Source of the DNA: a candidate division TA06 bacterium 32_111
GTDB taxonomy: Bacteria; Hydrothermota; 32-111
DNA length: 64,000 bases
Assembly: GCA_001508335.1 (NCBI GenBank)
Contig: LGFX01000001.1
Coordinates: 124,001 to 188,000 of the forward strand
Direction of reading: 5' to 3'
This document shows, one piece after another, positions 34,971 through 44,418 of the stretch (positions are counted from its first letter, which is position 1; each line of letters opens with the position of its first letter). The notes below the pieces were generated by a model. That model was not told the origin of the DNA, did not search any database, and saw nothing but the letters and a program-made list of their open reading frames with translations. The position numbers and the translations under genes are program-made.

Positions 34971-35241
34971 AGAAAGAGAAGAAAAGGTAAAAAAACTTGC
35001 TGAAAAACTTTTAAGTAGAGAAGATTATATTGAAGAGCGAATTAAACTTGTTAAGGTTTTTGTCTCAAAATCGATAAATCCACATGTTAAGATTTTTCTT
35101 GACAAGGAAGGTGGTATAAAATTAAAAGATCTTGAAAAGTTTCATAAAGAGTTTGAAATTCTGCTTGATGTTGAAAAGATTTTTGAAAAAAATTATGTTT
35201 TAGAGGTCTCCTCACCAGGTGAAGGAAAAGATAGGAGGTAA
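34963..35241 (+). CDS. rimP: RimP-like ribosome maturation factor, N-terminal domain only
   Basis: This 92-residue protein corresponds to the RimP N-terminal domain, ending right after the family motif YVLEVSSPGEGKD. Standard RimP (about 150 residues) continues with a C-terminal SH3-like domain, which is absent. The stop is followed at once by the nusA SD. Its place before nusA-infB-rbfA is the classic rimP position, so orthology is very likely. Whether the short form still helps 30S assembly is unknown. I see no out-of-frame remnant of the missing domain. Confidence 0.8.
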   Translation: MYEEREEKVKKLAEKLLSREDYIEERIKLVKVFVSKSINPHVKIFLDKEGGIKLKDLEKFHKEFEILLDVEKIFEKNYVLEVSSPGEGKDRR

Positions 35242-35242
35242 A

Positions 35243-36544
35243 GTGAACAAGGAAAGAGAAAGGGAAATAATTGATGCGATAAAAGAGATCAGCGCAGTTA
35301 AGAATATCGATAAAAGTAAACTTTTAAAGATCGTTGAAGAATCTTTAAAATATGCTGTACAAAAGCATTACGGAGAAGATGGTGAATACAAGGTTACAAT
35401 CAATGAGGCAACAGGTGAAATAAAAATAACAAGGGCTTTGACAATTGTTGAAACAGTTGAAGAACCAAACATCGAGATAAGTCTGGAAGAGGTTTATGAA
35501 CTTGTCCCTGATGAATTAAAAGAGAAGATTGCGTATGGAGACAAATTCTATGAAGAACTTGATGTTGAAGAAGTTGGAAGAAGTGCGATAAATAAAATGA
35601 AACAACTTATAAACCAGAAAGTTCTTATGGAAGAAAGGGAATCCCTTTTCAGTGAATTCTCAGCAAAAGTTGGCTCACTCGTTAACGGCCACATAAAAAA
35701 GATTGATAGAGCGAGAGGTTACGTTTATATAAACCTTGCCAGACTTGATGCAAAAATGTCTTTTGATGAAGCGATACCTGATGAGATTAAAAATTTCAGA
35801 CAGGGTAAACTTTTGAAAGCGGTTATAATAGAGGTTAAGAAAAATAGCAACAAGGACCCGGAAATATTTTTATCAAGAAAATCTGATGAATTTTTAAAAA
35901 AATTACTCGAGTTTGAAGTTCCAGAAATTGAGGAGGGGACAGTTATTATAAAAGGTATAGCCCGTGAACCAGGCAAAAGGGCTAAAATATCGGTCATTTC
36001 TCTCGATGACAAGATCGATCCTGTTGGTGCCTGTGTTGGTGTTAAAGGATCAAGGATACATACTATTATAAGGGAATTGAATAACGAACATATTGATATA
36101 ATCCAATGGTCATCCGATCCAACCCTTTACACTCAAAGGGCTATATCTCCAGGAACTATAATAAGAGCTTTCAAGAATGAAGAGATGAAGACTATGAAAC
36201 TCGTTGTAAAGGATGATACTAAAGAGAAGGCGATTGGAAAAGATGGTGTAAACATAAAACTCGCTTCTAAATTAACGGGTTGGAATTTACAGGTTATCTC
36301 AGAAAGTGAGTTCAGACAGGAGGTTGGGAAAGATCTTGAAATAAATCCTATATATGAGTTGAAAAATATCACTGAAAACCAGAAAGAAAATCTTGTTAAA
36401 TCTGGATACAAGAGTGTGGAAGAGATTGTTCAAAAAGGAATAGAAGAACTTGAAAACATACAGGGTTTTGGAAGAAAAACAGCTGAAAAAATTATGAAGA
36501 GTGCACAGGAGTATTTAAAAGAAAGGGAGTTAGATAATGGCTAA
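35243..36544 (+). CDS. nusA: Transcription termination/antitermination factor NusA
   Basis: This 433-residue RNA-polymerase-binding factor has the NusA N-terminal domain, an S1 domain (GSLVNGHIKKIDRARGYVYINL) and two KH domains (VGVKGSRIHTIIREL; DDTKEKAIGKDGVNIKLA). A C-terminal helix-hairpin-helix segment follows (IQGFGRKTAEKIM). The track begins at GTG 35219, but GGAGG at 35234-35238 supports GTG 35243. It is coupled to rimP and infB by very short gaps or overlaps. Confidence 0.95.
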   Translation: MNKEREREIIDAIKEISAVKNIDKSKLLKIVEESLKYAVQKHYGEDGEYKVTINEATGEIKITRALTIVETVEEPNIEISLEEVYELVPDELKEKIAYGDKFYEELDVEEVGRSAINKMKQLINQKVLMEERESLFSEFSAKVGSLVNGHIKKIDRARGYVYINLARLDAKMSFDEAIPDEIKNFRQGKLLKAVIIEVKKNSNKDPEIFLSRKSDEFLKKLLEFEVPEIEEGTVIIKGIAREPGKRAKISVISLDDKIDPVGACVGVKGSRIHTIIRELNNEHIDIIQWSSDPTLYTQRAISPGTIIRAFKNEEMKTMKLVVKDDTKEKAIGKDGVNIKLASKLTGWNLQVISESEFRQEVGKDLEINPIYELKNITENQKENLVKSGYKSVEEIVQKGIEELENIQGFGRKTAEKIMKSAQEYLKERELDNG

Positions 36545-39266
36545 AAAGAAAGAGGAAGAAAAGGTTTTAAAAGAACTTGCAGAAGAGATAAAAGTTAAAA
36601 GTAATGAGATAATCAAGTTCCTTAATAAAAAAGGTATAAAAAATTTAGAAGAGGATTTTTTAATCGATACTGATACTGTTAAAGAGATAAAGAAACATTT
36701 TAAAGAGTTAGCTAAGAAAAAAAATAATAAGAAAAAAAGTGTAACAAAAAAAGAAAAAACTGAAAAAGATGAGAAAGAAAAAAAGAAGAGAACTCCCTCT
36801 AAAAGTGAAAAAACTGGAAAGAAGAAAAAAACAACAAAGGGCAAGGCAAAAGAAGTTGTAGAGGAAGAAGAGAATAAAGAGGATGAGGAAAACCCAAAAA
36901 AGCCAAAAAGAAAATTCTCTCGTATAGAATTTTCAAGAGAAGAAAAAGAGGAAGAAAAAAAGATTGAAATAGAAGAAAAGGTTGAAGAAGAAAAAGTTGT
37001 TGAAGAGATAAAGAAAGAAGAAAGAATTGAAGAAAAAATCCCAAAACATGATGAAGAGGTAAAAGACTCTGAGAAAGTAAAAGGGAAACAATCAGAAGTG
37101 AAACCTTCGGAACAAAGAGGTAACTTCAACATCAACGATATGCAAGAGGTTGAAGTAGAAAAGAAGGAAACTGCCGAAAAGAAGAAAATAGAAAGTCAGA
37201 AGGTTGAAAAGAAACCACCATTCGGGAAAAAAGTTGGAAAGTACGAAAAGCATGAAAGGAAAGATTTCCGTTACAAAGGAAAAACTGATTATCCACCAAA
37301 GTTTGAAGAGGTAAAACCTATTGTTGAACCTGAAAAAAAGTTTGTTACCTCGGAAGAGATAACCAAAGGTAAAAAAGGAAAAAAGAAAAAAGTTATAGAT
37401 CAAAAGGTTATTGAAAAATCTATTCAAAAAACTATTAAAGCTATAAGAGCCGGAGAACTTTCACATAAGAAAAAATATAAAGAGAAACCCAAAGATGCAC
37501 AAGAGAAAAGTGAAACAAAAAGAATATCAATTTCAGATTTTATAGTTCTTTCAGATTTAGCCGAAAGAATTAATCTCGATCCAGTTGAACTTATTGAAAA
37601 AGGCATTGAACTTGGGCTAATGGTAACGATAAACCAGAGAATAGATTTTGAGACAGCATCTTTACTACTTATGGAATTTGGGTACGATGTTGAAAAAATA
37701 GCACCAGAAATTGAAGAGACAACTAAAAAGGAAGAGGAAGAAGAAAAACAAAAGTATGAACTCATAAAAAGGCCACCTGTTATAACGATAATGGGTCATG
37801 TTGATCATGGAAAAACAACTTTAATCGACTTTTTAAGAAAATCAAGAATAACCGATTCCGAATATGGTAAAATAACTCAGGATCTGGGTGCTTACACAGT
37901 AAATACAAAACATGGATTGATTACAATTCTCGATACTCCAGGTCATGAAGCTTTCACTGCTATGAGAGCAAGGGGTGCGCAGATAACCGATATAGCGGTT
38001 ATCGTTATAGCGGCTAACGATGGAGTTCAACCACAAACTATAGAAGCGATTAACCATTGTAAACTTGCGAATGTTCCGATAATAATCGCAATAAATAAAA
38101 TAGATCTACCTGAAAGTGATATAAATAGAGTGAAAAGGGAACTACTCAATATAAATGTAATTCTCGATGAATTTGGTGGAAATGTCCCTGTTGTTGCCAT
38201 CTCTGCAAAAACCGGAAAAAACGTTGACGAGTTACTTGAAACTATTGCGATTCAGGCAGAATTACTCGATCTGAAAGCGCCCTATGAAGGCACTGTTAAA
38301 GGAACTGTTATAGAGATAAAACAGGATAAAGGTCTCGGTGCGATTTTCAACTGTATTATTCAAAAGGGTTCACTCAAAAAGAATGATTTCTTTGTAGTTG
38401 GAAAAGTTTATGGAAAAGTAAGGAAGATGTTGAACGAATTTAAACAGGAAGTAAAACAGGCCACTCCAGGAATACCAATAATGATAGTTGGTGCTAACGA
38501 ATTACCTGAAGTTGGAGATATTTTAACAACCGTTGAAAACGAAAAGATTGCAAAGGATATTGCAAGGGAAAGGTATTTTGCTTACAGGGAGCAACTTCTT
38601 AAAAAGAGAGAGATAACTTCCCTTGATGGTTTTGAAAAACAACTTGAGATAATGAAGAAAAAGGAACTGAATATAATCATCAAAGGGAAATCTTATGGTT
38701 CGATAGAAGCCCTCGCTGATTCCTTACAGATGTTATCAAATGAAGATGCTATCGTTAATGTTGTTCTGAAAGATGTTGGAATTGTTACAGAAAACGATGT
38801 TAATGCAGCAATAGCATCAAAAGGAATGATAATTGCCTTTGATACTTCTGTTGATTCTAATGCAAGAACAAAAGCCAAAAGTGAAGGTATAATAATAAAA
38901 CAGTACAATGTAATTTACGATGTGATAGATGATATTAAGAATGCTTTAAAATCTTTCAAAGAGGTTGTTTATGAAAATAAAATTATTGGAACAGCAGAAG
39001 TAAGAGAACTCTTTAAAATATCAAGGTTGGGAACAATAGCAGGGCTTTACGTTCTTGATGGAAAAATAGTTCGTAATTCTATGATAAATATTTTAAGAAA
39101 TGGGAATGACCTTGGGTCATATTCTATAAAAACTTTAAAAAGATTCAAAGATGATGTTAAAGAGGTTGAAGCTGGATACGAATGTGCGGTTTTACTCGAT
39201 GGCTTCGATGATATTGAAAAGGGTGATATATTCAAATGTATCATTAAAGTTGAAAAGAAAGATTAA
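36537..39266 (+). CDS. infB: Translation initiation factor IF-2
   Basis: This 909-residue GTPase delivers initiator tRNA to the 30S subunit. Residues ~1-400 form an IF2_N domain and a very Lys/Glu-rich linker. The G domain begins with GHVDHGKTT at Gly420, followed by DTPGHEAF and NKIDLP. Domains II to IV follow. The AAAGGGAG SD lies within nusA and the genes overlap by 8 nt. The antisense 201-residue ORF over the linker is an artefact of its skewed composition. Confidence 0.97.
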   Translation: MAKKKEEEKVLKELAEEIKVKSNEIIKFLNKKGIKNLEEDFLIDTDTVKEIKKHFKELAKKKNNKKKSVTKKEKTEKDEKEKKKRTPSKSEKTGKKKKTTKGKAKEVVEEEENKEDEENPKKPKRKFSRIEFSREEKEEEKKIEIEEKVEEEKVVEEIKKEERIEEKIPKHDEEVKDSEKVKGKQSEVKPSEQRGNFNINDMQEVEVEKKETAEKKKIESQKVEKKPPFGKKVGKYEKHERKDFRYKGKTDYPPKFEEVKPIVEPEKKFVTSEEITKGKKGKKKKVIDQKVIEKSIQKTIKAIRAGELSHKKKYKEKPKDAQEKSETKRISISDFIVLSDLAERINLDPVELIEKGIELGLMVTINQRIDFETASLLLMEFGYDVEKIAPEIEETTKKEEEEEKQKYELIKRPPVITIMGHVDHGKTTLIDFLRKSRITDSEYGKITQDLGAYTVNTKHGLITILDTPGHEAFTAMRARGAQITDIAVIVIAANDGVQPQTIEAINHCKLANVPIIIAINKIDLPESDINRVKRELLNINVILDEFGGNVPVVAISAKTGKNVDELLETIAIQAELLDLKAPYEGTVKGTVIEIKQDKGLGAIFNCIIQKGSLKKNDFFVVGKVYGKVRKMLNEFKQEVKQATPGIPIMIVGANELPEVGDILTTVENEKIAKDIARERYFAYREQLLKKREITSLDGFEKQLEIMKKKELNIIIKGKSYGSIEALADSLQMLSNEDAIVNVVLKDVGIVTENDVNAAIASKGMIIAFDTSVDSNARTKAKSEGIIIKQYNVIYDVIDDIKNALKSFKEVVYENKIIGTAEVRELFKISRLGTIAGLYVLDGKIVRNSMINILRNGNDLGSYSIKTLKRFKDDVKEVEAGYECAVLLDGFDDIEKGDIFKCIIKVEKKD

Positions 39267-39547
39267 TGAAAATCACAACGTTAAAAATAGAACTTTTTAT
39301 CAAAGAATCGCAAAGTTTAAAAGATAAGAGGAGAGTCATAAAATCTCTAATCGATAGGATAAAAAATAGGTACAATGTATCCATAGCGGAGGTTGGAGAT
39401 AACGATTCTTACAAAAAATCTACAATTGGTCTTGCATTGGTTTCTAACGATGTAAAATTCAACGATAGGCAGGCAAAAGAGATTTTAGATTTTATTTATG
39501 CAAACCCTTTTGTAATAATAGTTAAAAGTGAGACGGAAATATGGTAA
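39266..39547 (+). CDS. DUF503 (YlxP-like) protein
   Basis: This 93-residue protein is of the DUF503/YlxP family, found between infB and rbfA in many bacteria. The motif ESQSLKDKRRVIKSLIDRIKNRYNVSIAEVGDND is characteristic. The ATG overlaps the infB stop by one base and the rbfA start lies within its end. Its biochemical role is not established; context suggests a part in ribosome assembly or initiation. Confidence 0.88.
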   Translation: MKITTLKIELFIKESQSLKDKRRVIKSLIDRIKNRYNVSIAEVGDNDSYKKSTIGLALVSNDVKFNDRQAKEILDFIYANPFVIIVKSETEIW

Positions 39548-39894
39548 GTGAAAGAAGACATAAAAGGATAGAGTCTGAAATTTTAAAAGTGGTTTCAATT
39601 TCTCTTGAATACATAAAAGACCCGAAATTGAAATTAATCACTTTTACAAGAGTAGAGGTTACAGATGATTTGAAATACGCAACAATCTTTTATTTAGCAC
39701 ACAAAAGGAAAGATTATATTCCGGTCCATCTTGAAAAAGCTAAAGGTTTTTTTAGGAGACATATAAGTGAAGAAGTAAATTTAAGAAAAACTCCTGAAAT
39801 TAAATTCAAATATGATGATGGACTAGAATACCAGTTAAAAATAGAAAATATACTGCAAGAGTTAAAAGATGAAAAAGATAGTAGAGAAGATTAA
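39541..39894 (+). CDS. rbfA: Ribosome-binding factor A
   Basis: This 117-residue KH-fold protein helps mature the 16S rRNA 5' end. The family signature ERRHKRIESEILKVVSISLEYIKDPKL is present, with VTRVEVTDDLKYATIFY-like strands and the end DDGLEYQLKIENILQEL. It overlaps both neighbours. The conserved rimP-nusA-infB-rbfA order supports the call. Confidence 0.93.
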   Translation: MVSERRHKRIESEILKVVSISLEYIKDPKLKLITFTRVEVTDDLKYATIFYLAHKRKDYIPVHLEKAKGFFRRHISEEVNLRKTPEIKFKYDDGLEYQLKIENILQELKDEKDSRED

Positions 39895-40825
39895 AAGAGC
39901 GAATAAAATCCTAATTGTTTCACATAAAAGACCTGATGGGGATTCGATTGGATCACAGTTAGGGCTGATACTCGCATTAAAAAATATTAAGAAAAGTATA
40001 TACTGTCTAAATGAGGATGAAGTCCCGGAAACTTTTCTTTTTTTAAAAGGTTGTGAATTCATAAAAAAAGAATTCCCGTTGAATAAAAAATTTGACCTTA
40101 TAGTGTCCCTTGACATGTCAGATCTATCAAGAACCGGGGAAAGGATAGAGAAATTTTTAAAAGAATTGTTGGAGAAAAAAGTTTTTCTTATTAACATTGA
40201 CCATCATGATTCCAACACAAATTTTGGTAATGAAAATTATGTTGATACACATTCGAGTTCAACTTCAGAAATGGTTTTTAAAATTTTAAAAAAGATGAAT
40301 ACAAAATTTGATAAGGATATAGTTAACTCCCTTTACACTGGAATGGTTTCCGATACTGGTAATTTTCTTTTCGAAAATACAGACTCAGAAACTTTTAAAC
40401 TCGCTTCGAAAATGATTGAATTGGGTGCAGAAAGGCAGAAGATTTCAAATGAGGTTTTCATGTCAAGGCCTTTCCAAAAAGTGAAACTCATTTCAAGAGT
40501 TATCGACAGGGCAAAATTTATTGATGACAAAGTTTATTCCTATATCAAGATTTCAGATTTTAAAGAGTTGAAGGCAAAGAAAGAATATACCGATGGTATT
40601 GTTAATGAACTTTTAAAAATTAAAGGGGTTGGTTTTGCAGTTCTTTTAATAGAGGAAGAAAATGTTATTAGAATCTCATTTAGAAGTAAAATAGAAAAAT
40701 ACAATGCCAACAGTTTTGCAAAAAAATTTAAAGGTGGCGGGCACTATTATGCTGCAGGTGGTAGATCCGAAGATACTATTAATAACACCATCAAACATCT
40801 TGAAAAAGAACTTAACTCATTATGA
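39869..40825 (+). CDS. nrnA: DHH/DHHA1 phosphoesterase, NrnA-like
   Basis: This 318-residue phosphoesterase has a DHH domain (SHKRPDGDSIGSQ; NIDHHDSNTNFGN, the DHH motif itself) and a C-terminal DHHA1 domain with GGGHYYAAGG. NrnA-type enzymes degrade very short RNA (nanoRNA) and dephosphorylate pAp. In many bacteria nrnA follows rbfA, as here. It overlaps rbfA by 26 nt and the next gene by 4 nt. Confidence 0.9.
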   Translation: MKKIVEKIKRANKILIVSHKRPDGDSIGSQLGLILALKNIKKSIYCLNEDEVPETFLFLKGCEFIKKEFPLNKKFDLIVSLDMSDLSRTGERIEKFLKELLEKKVFLINIDHHDSNTNFGNENYVDTHSSSTSEMVFKILKKMNTKFDKDIVNSLYTGMVSDTGNFLFENTDSETFKLASKMIELGAERQKISNEVFMSRPFQKVKLISRVIDRAKFIDDKVYSYIKISDFKELKAKKEYTDGIVNELLKIKGVGFAVLLIEEENVIRISFRSKIEKYNANSFAKKFKGGGHYYAAGGRSEDTINNTIKHLEKELNSL

Positions 40826-41865
40826 AAAAAATTGTTGTTCTTGTAGGGGCGAGACCACAGTTTATCAAACATGCTCCAGTGAATTTAGAGTTAAAAAAAT
40901 TTTTTAAACTTATACTCGTTCATTCAGGTCAACATTATGACTATGCTATGTCGGAGATTTTTTTCAAATCTTTAAAATTACCAGTTCCCGATTATAATTT
41001 AGAAGTTGGTTCTAAATCCCATGCACAACAAACAGGGGAGATAATGGAAAAGTTTGAGAATGTTCTTTTCAAAGAAAAACCTAATGGAGTTGTTGTATAT
41101 GGTGATACGAATACAACTCTTGCTGGTGCAATAACAACTGCAAAATTAAATATTCCTCTTGTTCATATAGAATCTGGACTTCGGAGTAAAAACATCTTTA
41201 TGCCTGAAGAGATAAACAGGATAGTAACCGATAGAATATCAGACTATCTTTTTGCTCCTTCAAAATTAGCTCTTACAAATCTGAAAAAAGAAGGATTGAA
41301 AGGAATATTTTCCGGTGATGTCATGTTCGACCTTTTTCTTATGTGTGAAAAAAATATTGAAAGCAGAATCGGAAAGGATTTAAAAGAAAAAATTGAAGGA
41401 AAAGAGTTTGCACTTCTAACCATACATAGAGAATCAAACACTGAGAAAGAAACTTTAAAAAGAATTTTAAAGAATCTATCGAAGTTGAACTATAGAATAA
41501 TTTTCCCTGTTCATCCAAGAACAAAGAATGTTCTTGAAGGTCAAAAGAATTATAAAAATATAGAATTCATTCAGCCAATAGGTTATTTTGAAACCATATA
41601 TCTTTTAAAAAGATGCAGATTAGTTTTAACAGATTCTGGTGGATTACAGAAGGAAGCATATTTCGCAAGAAAACTATGTGTAACACTTAGAGGTGAAACT
41701 GAGTGGGAGGAAACTGTTAAAGCAGGTTACAACATACTTTCTCCATTTGGTGAAAATGTTGATGAAAATATTGAAAAAAATTTTAAGAAAAAAAAGTATG
41801 AAAATTTTTATGGTCATGGAAACGCATCAAAAATAATAGCAAGTAAATTGAAGGAGTCATTATGA
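40822..41865 (+). CDS. wecB: UDP-N-acetylglucosamine 2-epimerase (non-hydrolysing)
   Basis: This 347-residue GT-B-fold epimerase converts UDP-GlcNAc to UDP-ManNAc, a precursor for surface polysaccharide. Motifs VGARPQFIKHAPV, HSGQHYDYAMS, VVYGDTNTTLAG, VHIESGLRS and LTDSGGLQKEA are complete. It is unrelated in context to the capsule-type 2-epimerase gene at 58179 and here is embedded between nrnA and purH. It overlaps both by 4 nt. Confidence 0.93.
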   Translation: MKKIVVLVGARPQFIKHAPVNLELKKFFKLILVHSGQHYDYAMSEIFFKSLKLPVPDYNLEVGSKSHAQQTGEIMEKFENVLFKEKPNGVVVYGDTNTTLAGAITTAKLNIPLVHIESGLRSKNIFMPEEINRIVTDRISDYLFAPSKLALTNLKKEGLKGIFSGDVMFDLFLMCEKNIESRIGKDLKEKIEGKEFALLTIHRESNTEKETLKRILKNLSKLNYRIIFPVHPRTKNVLEGQKNYKNIEFIQPIGYFETIYLLKRCRLVLTDSGGLQKEAYFARKLCVTLRGETEWEETVKAGYNILSPFGENVDENIEKNFKKKKYENFYGHGNASKIIASKLKESL

Positions 41866-43403
41866 AAATTGAAAACGCTTTAATCTCTCTATACAATAAA
41901 GAAGGCATCGAGGACCTTCTCGAAATTTTGAAAAAATATTCTGTAAACATATATGCTACAAGTTCCACAGCAAAGTATGTAAAGGAAACTGGTTATGATG
42001 TTCATCAAACGGAAGAGATAACCGGAATAAGTGAAATTCTTGGGGGAAGAGTAAAAACATTGAATACGGATCTTTTCGCTGGAATTTTAGCAAGAAAAGA
42101 TAAGGATGATACTTCAAAAATTAAAGTCCTTTTCGACCTTGTTGTTGTTGATCTTTATCCATTCGAAGAGTATTTTAAAAATTCTAAAAATCCAAAAGAA
42201 GATTTAGATGAACTAATAGAGAAGATAGATATTGGTGGAGTTTCCTTGATAAGGGCTGCTGCAAAAAATTTCAAATATGTTGGAATTATAGTTGATAAAA
42301 ACGATTATAAAACTATTGCAAAACACATTGATGAGAATGAAGGTTCAATTACAGATTACACATTATCTTTACTCGCTCAAAAGGCTTTCAACAGGGTTAT
42401 TGAATACGATTCAACTATTTTCAAATTTTTTAGCATAATCAATGAAAACGAATCTATGTTGCCTAACAGTTTAAACCTAATTTTAAAAAAGAAATCTGAT
42501 CTCAGATATGGTGAAAATCCTCATCAAAAAGGGTCGCTCTATGTTGTAAGTGGATGTAAAAACTCGCTTGCGGATCTTAAGGTTATACAGGGTAAGGAGA
42601 TGTCATTTAACAACTATCTTGATCTTGATGCGGCTATCAACATATCTTTATCTTTTGAGATGCCAGCATGTTCAATAATCAAGCATTGTAATCCCTGTGG
42701 AGTTGGAGTTGGAGATATTATTTCAGATGCTTTTCAGTACGCTCACATTTCTGATCCAAAATCAGCTTTCGGTGGTATAATAGCTTTAAATCGCCAATGT
42801 GATGAAGAGACAGCTGAAATGATAAGTCCTCTTTTCATGGAAGTTCTTTATGCTCCATCTTTTTCCGAAAATTCTTTAAAGATTTTATCCAAGAAAAAGA
42901 ATCTTAGAATAGTTGAAGGAGATGTTGAAATAAAGAAGGAAATCGAACTTAGATCCCTTTCTGGTTGTTATCTTGCACAAAATAAGGATAACCTTCAGGA
43001 TAATACTTCCTTCTTTCAGGTTGTCACAGAGAAACAACCAACTGAAAAAGAGTGGGCTGCAATATATTTCGGATGGAAAGTTGTTAGGTTCGTTAAATCT
43101 AACGCTATAGTTGTTGCTACACCTAATAGAACTATGGGAATATGTGGCGGACAAACATCAAGAGTCGATGCTGTTGAAATAGCCTTGAAAAGATCTGGTG
43201 GCATGGCTGCTTATACAGGTGGTTCAGCGCTCGCTTCAGATGGATTTTTCCCGTTCAGAGACTCTATAGATATAATTGCAAAAGAAGGGATATATGCTAT
43301 AGTTCAACCTGGTGGCTCAATAAAAGATAAAGAGGTAATAGAAGCGTGTAATGAGCATGGTATATCTATGGTATTTACAAATGTAAGACATTTTAAACAT
43401 TGA
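41862..43403 (+). CDS. purH: Bifunctional PurH (AICAR formyltransferase/IMP cyclohydrolase)
   Basis: This 513-residue enzyme performs the last two steps of IMP synthesis. The N-terminal MGS-like cyclohydrolase domain has GGRVKTL, though an Asn replaces the usual His in the next position (KTLNTD). The C-terminal AICAR formyltransferase domain has RYGENPHQKG, IIKHCNPCGVG and DPKSAFGGIIALNR. The start overlaps wecB by 4 nt. purL and purQ follow downstream, so purine genes are dispersed within this operon. Confidence 0.95.
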   Translation: MKIENALISLYNKEGIEDLLEILKKYSVNIYATSSTAKYVKETGYDVHQTEEITGISEILGGRVKTLNTDLFAGILARKDKDDTSKIKVLFDLVVVDLYPFEEYFKNSKNPKEDLDELIEKIDIGGVSLIRAAAKNFKYVGIIVDKNDYKTIAKHIDENEGSITDYTLSLLAQKAFNRVIEYDSTIFKFFSIINENESMLPNSLNLILKKKSDLRYGENPHQKGSLYVVSGCKNSLADLKVIQGKEMSFNNYLDLDAAINISLSFEMPACSIIKHCNPCGVGVGDIISDAFQYAHISDPKSAFGGIIALNRQCDEETAEMISPLFMEVLYAPSFSENSLKILSKKKNLRIVEGDVEIKKEIELRSLSGCYLAQNKDNLQDNTSFFQVVTEKQPTEKEWAAIYFGWKVVRFVKSNAIVVATPNRTMGICGGQTSRVDAVEIALKRSGGMAAYTGGSALASDGFFPFRDSIDIIAKEGIYAIVQPGGSIKDKEVIEACNEHGISMVFTNVRHFKH

Positions 43404-43410
43404 GGTGAAT

Positions 43411-44418
43411 ATGGGATTTCCTGTTTATAGAAAAAGAAAACCAGTTATAGGAATTGCTTTAGGATCTGGTGCTGCTAAAGGTTACGCCCATATAGGGGTT
43501 TTAAAAGTCCTTGAAGATTTGAAGATTAAACCGGATATAATAACTGGAACATCTATGGGGGCTCTTGTTGGAGCATTGTATGCTTCCGGTTATCTTTCAA
43601 AGGACATTGAAGAACTAGCAAATAAAATAGATAAAAAGGAAGTAAAAAAATTATTCAAAATAACTTTTGATGGTGCTGGACTAGTTAATGGAGAATTACT
43701 TAACAAATATATAGATTCTTTGCTCCCGGTTGAAACTTTCGATAAGTTGAAAATCACTTTCGGTTGTGTAGCGTGCAACATAATAGATGGAAGAGAGTTT
43801 AATTTCACAAAAGGTTTTTTAAGAGATGCTGTAAGGGCTTCAATATCGATCCCCGGTATTATTACTCCCAAAATATTAAAAAATTATGCTCTTGTTGATG
43901 GGGGTTTAGTTAATCCTGTTCCTGTATCATTATGTAGAAAACTTGGAGCTAATATAGTTATCGCTGTGAACGTCTTGCATACGCCTGTTTTAAAATGTAA
44001 ATGTACAGATTTCCCTGTAGTCGAAAAAGTTGCTGAATATGGATTACAGAAGGGAGAAAAAATAACAAACTTTAATGAGAAAATTAAATCTATGATAAAA
44101 CAGGAATTGGAGGTTATCGAGAATAAAGCAAAAATTATTGGTTCACTTTTAAATCTAAACGATAAATTGAATATAATCGATGTTATTTCCCAGACATTTA
44201 TGATTGCTGAGTCCAATCTTGCTAACTTTAGGTTGAGTGTCGATAAACCGGACTTTTTAATACAACCTGATATGAGTTCTATAAAACATTTCGATTTCTA
44301 TAAGTCTAATGAAGCTATTCTTTTAGGTGAGAAGGAGATGTGGAAATACGCAGCGGAAAGTAAATTAGTGGATAGGTTAAAAAACTATGAGCCAACTAAA
44401 AGATTTATACAAAGATAG
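43411..44418 (+). CDS. Patatin-like phospholipase
   Basis: This 335-residue protein is a patatin-like (RssA/NTE family) acyl hydrolase. The oxyanion loop reads GSGAAKGYAHIG, the nucleophile motif GTSMG and the catalytic dyad Asp lies in LVDGGLVNP. It probably acts on membrane phospholipids from the cytoplasmic side. I choose ATG 43411, placed after GAGGTG, instead of the track's GTG 43405. It overlaps the downstream radical SAM gene by 32 nt. Confidence 0.88.
   Translation: MGFPVYRKRKPVIGIALGSGAAKGYAHIGVLKVLEDLKIKPDIITGTSMGALVGALYASGYLSKDIEELANKIDKKEVKKLFKITFDGAGLVNGELLNKYIDSLLPVETFDKLKITFGCVACNIIDGREFNFTKGFLRDAVRASISIPGIITPKILKNYALVDGGLVNPVPVSLCRKLGANIVIAVNVLHTPVLKCKCTDFPVVEKVAEYGLQKGEKITNFNEKIKSMIKQELEVIENKAKIIGSLLNLNDKLNIIDVISQTFMIAESNLANFRLSVDKPDFLIQPDMSSIKHFDFYKSNEAILLGEKEMWKYAAESKLVDRLKNYEPTKRFIQR

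Noticed and set aside
36530-37135. Minus-strand 201-residue Ser/Phe-rich ORF
   Set aside because: It is the antisense shadow of the Lys/Glu-rich linker of IF-2; composition explains its openness.
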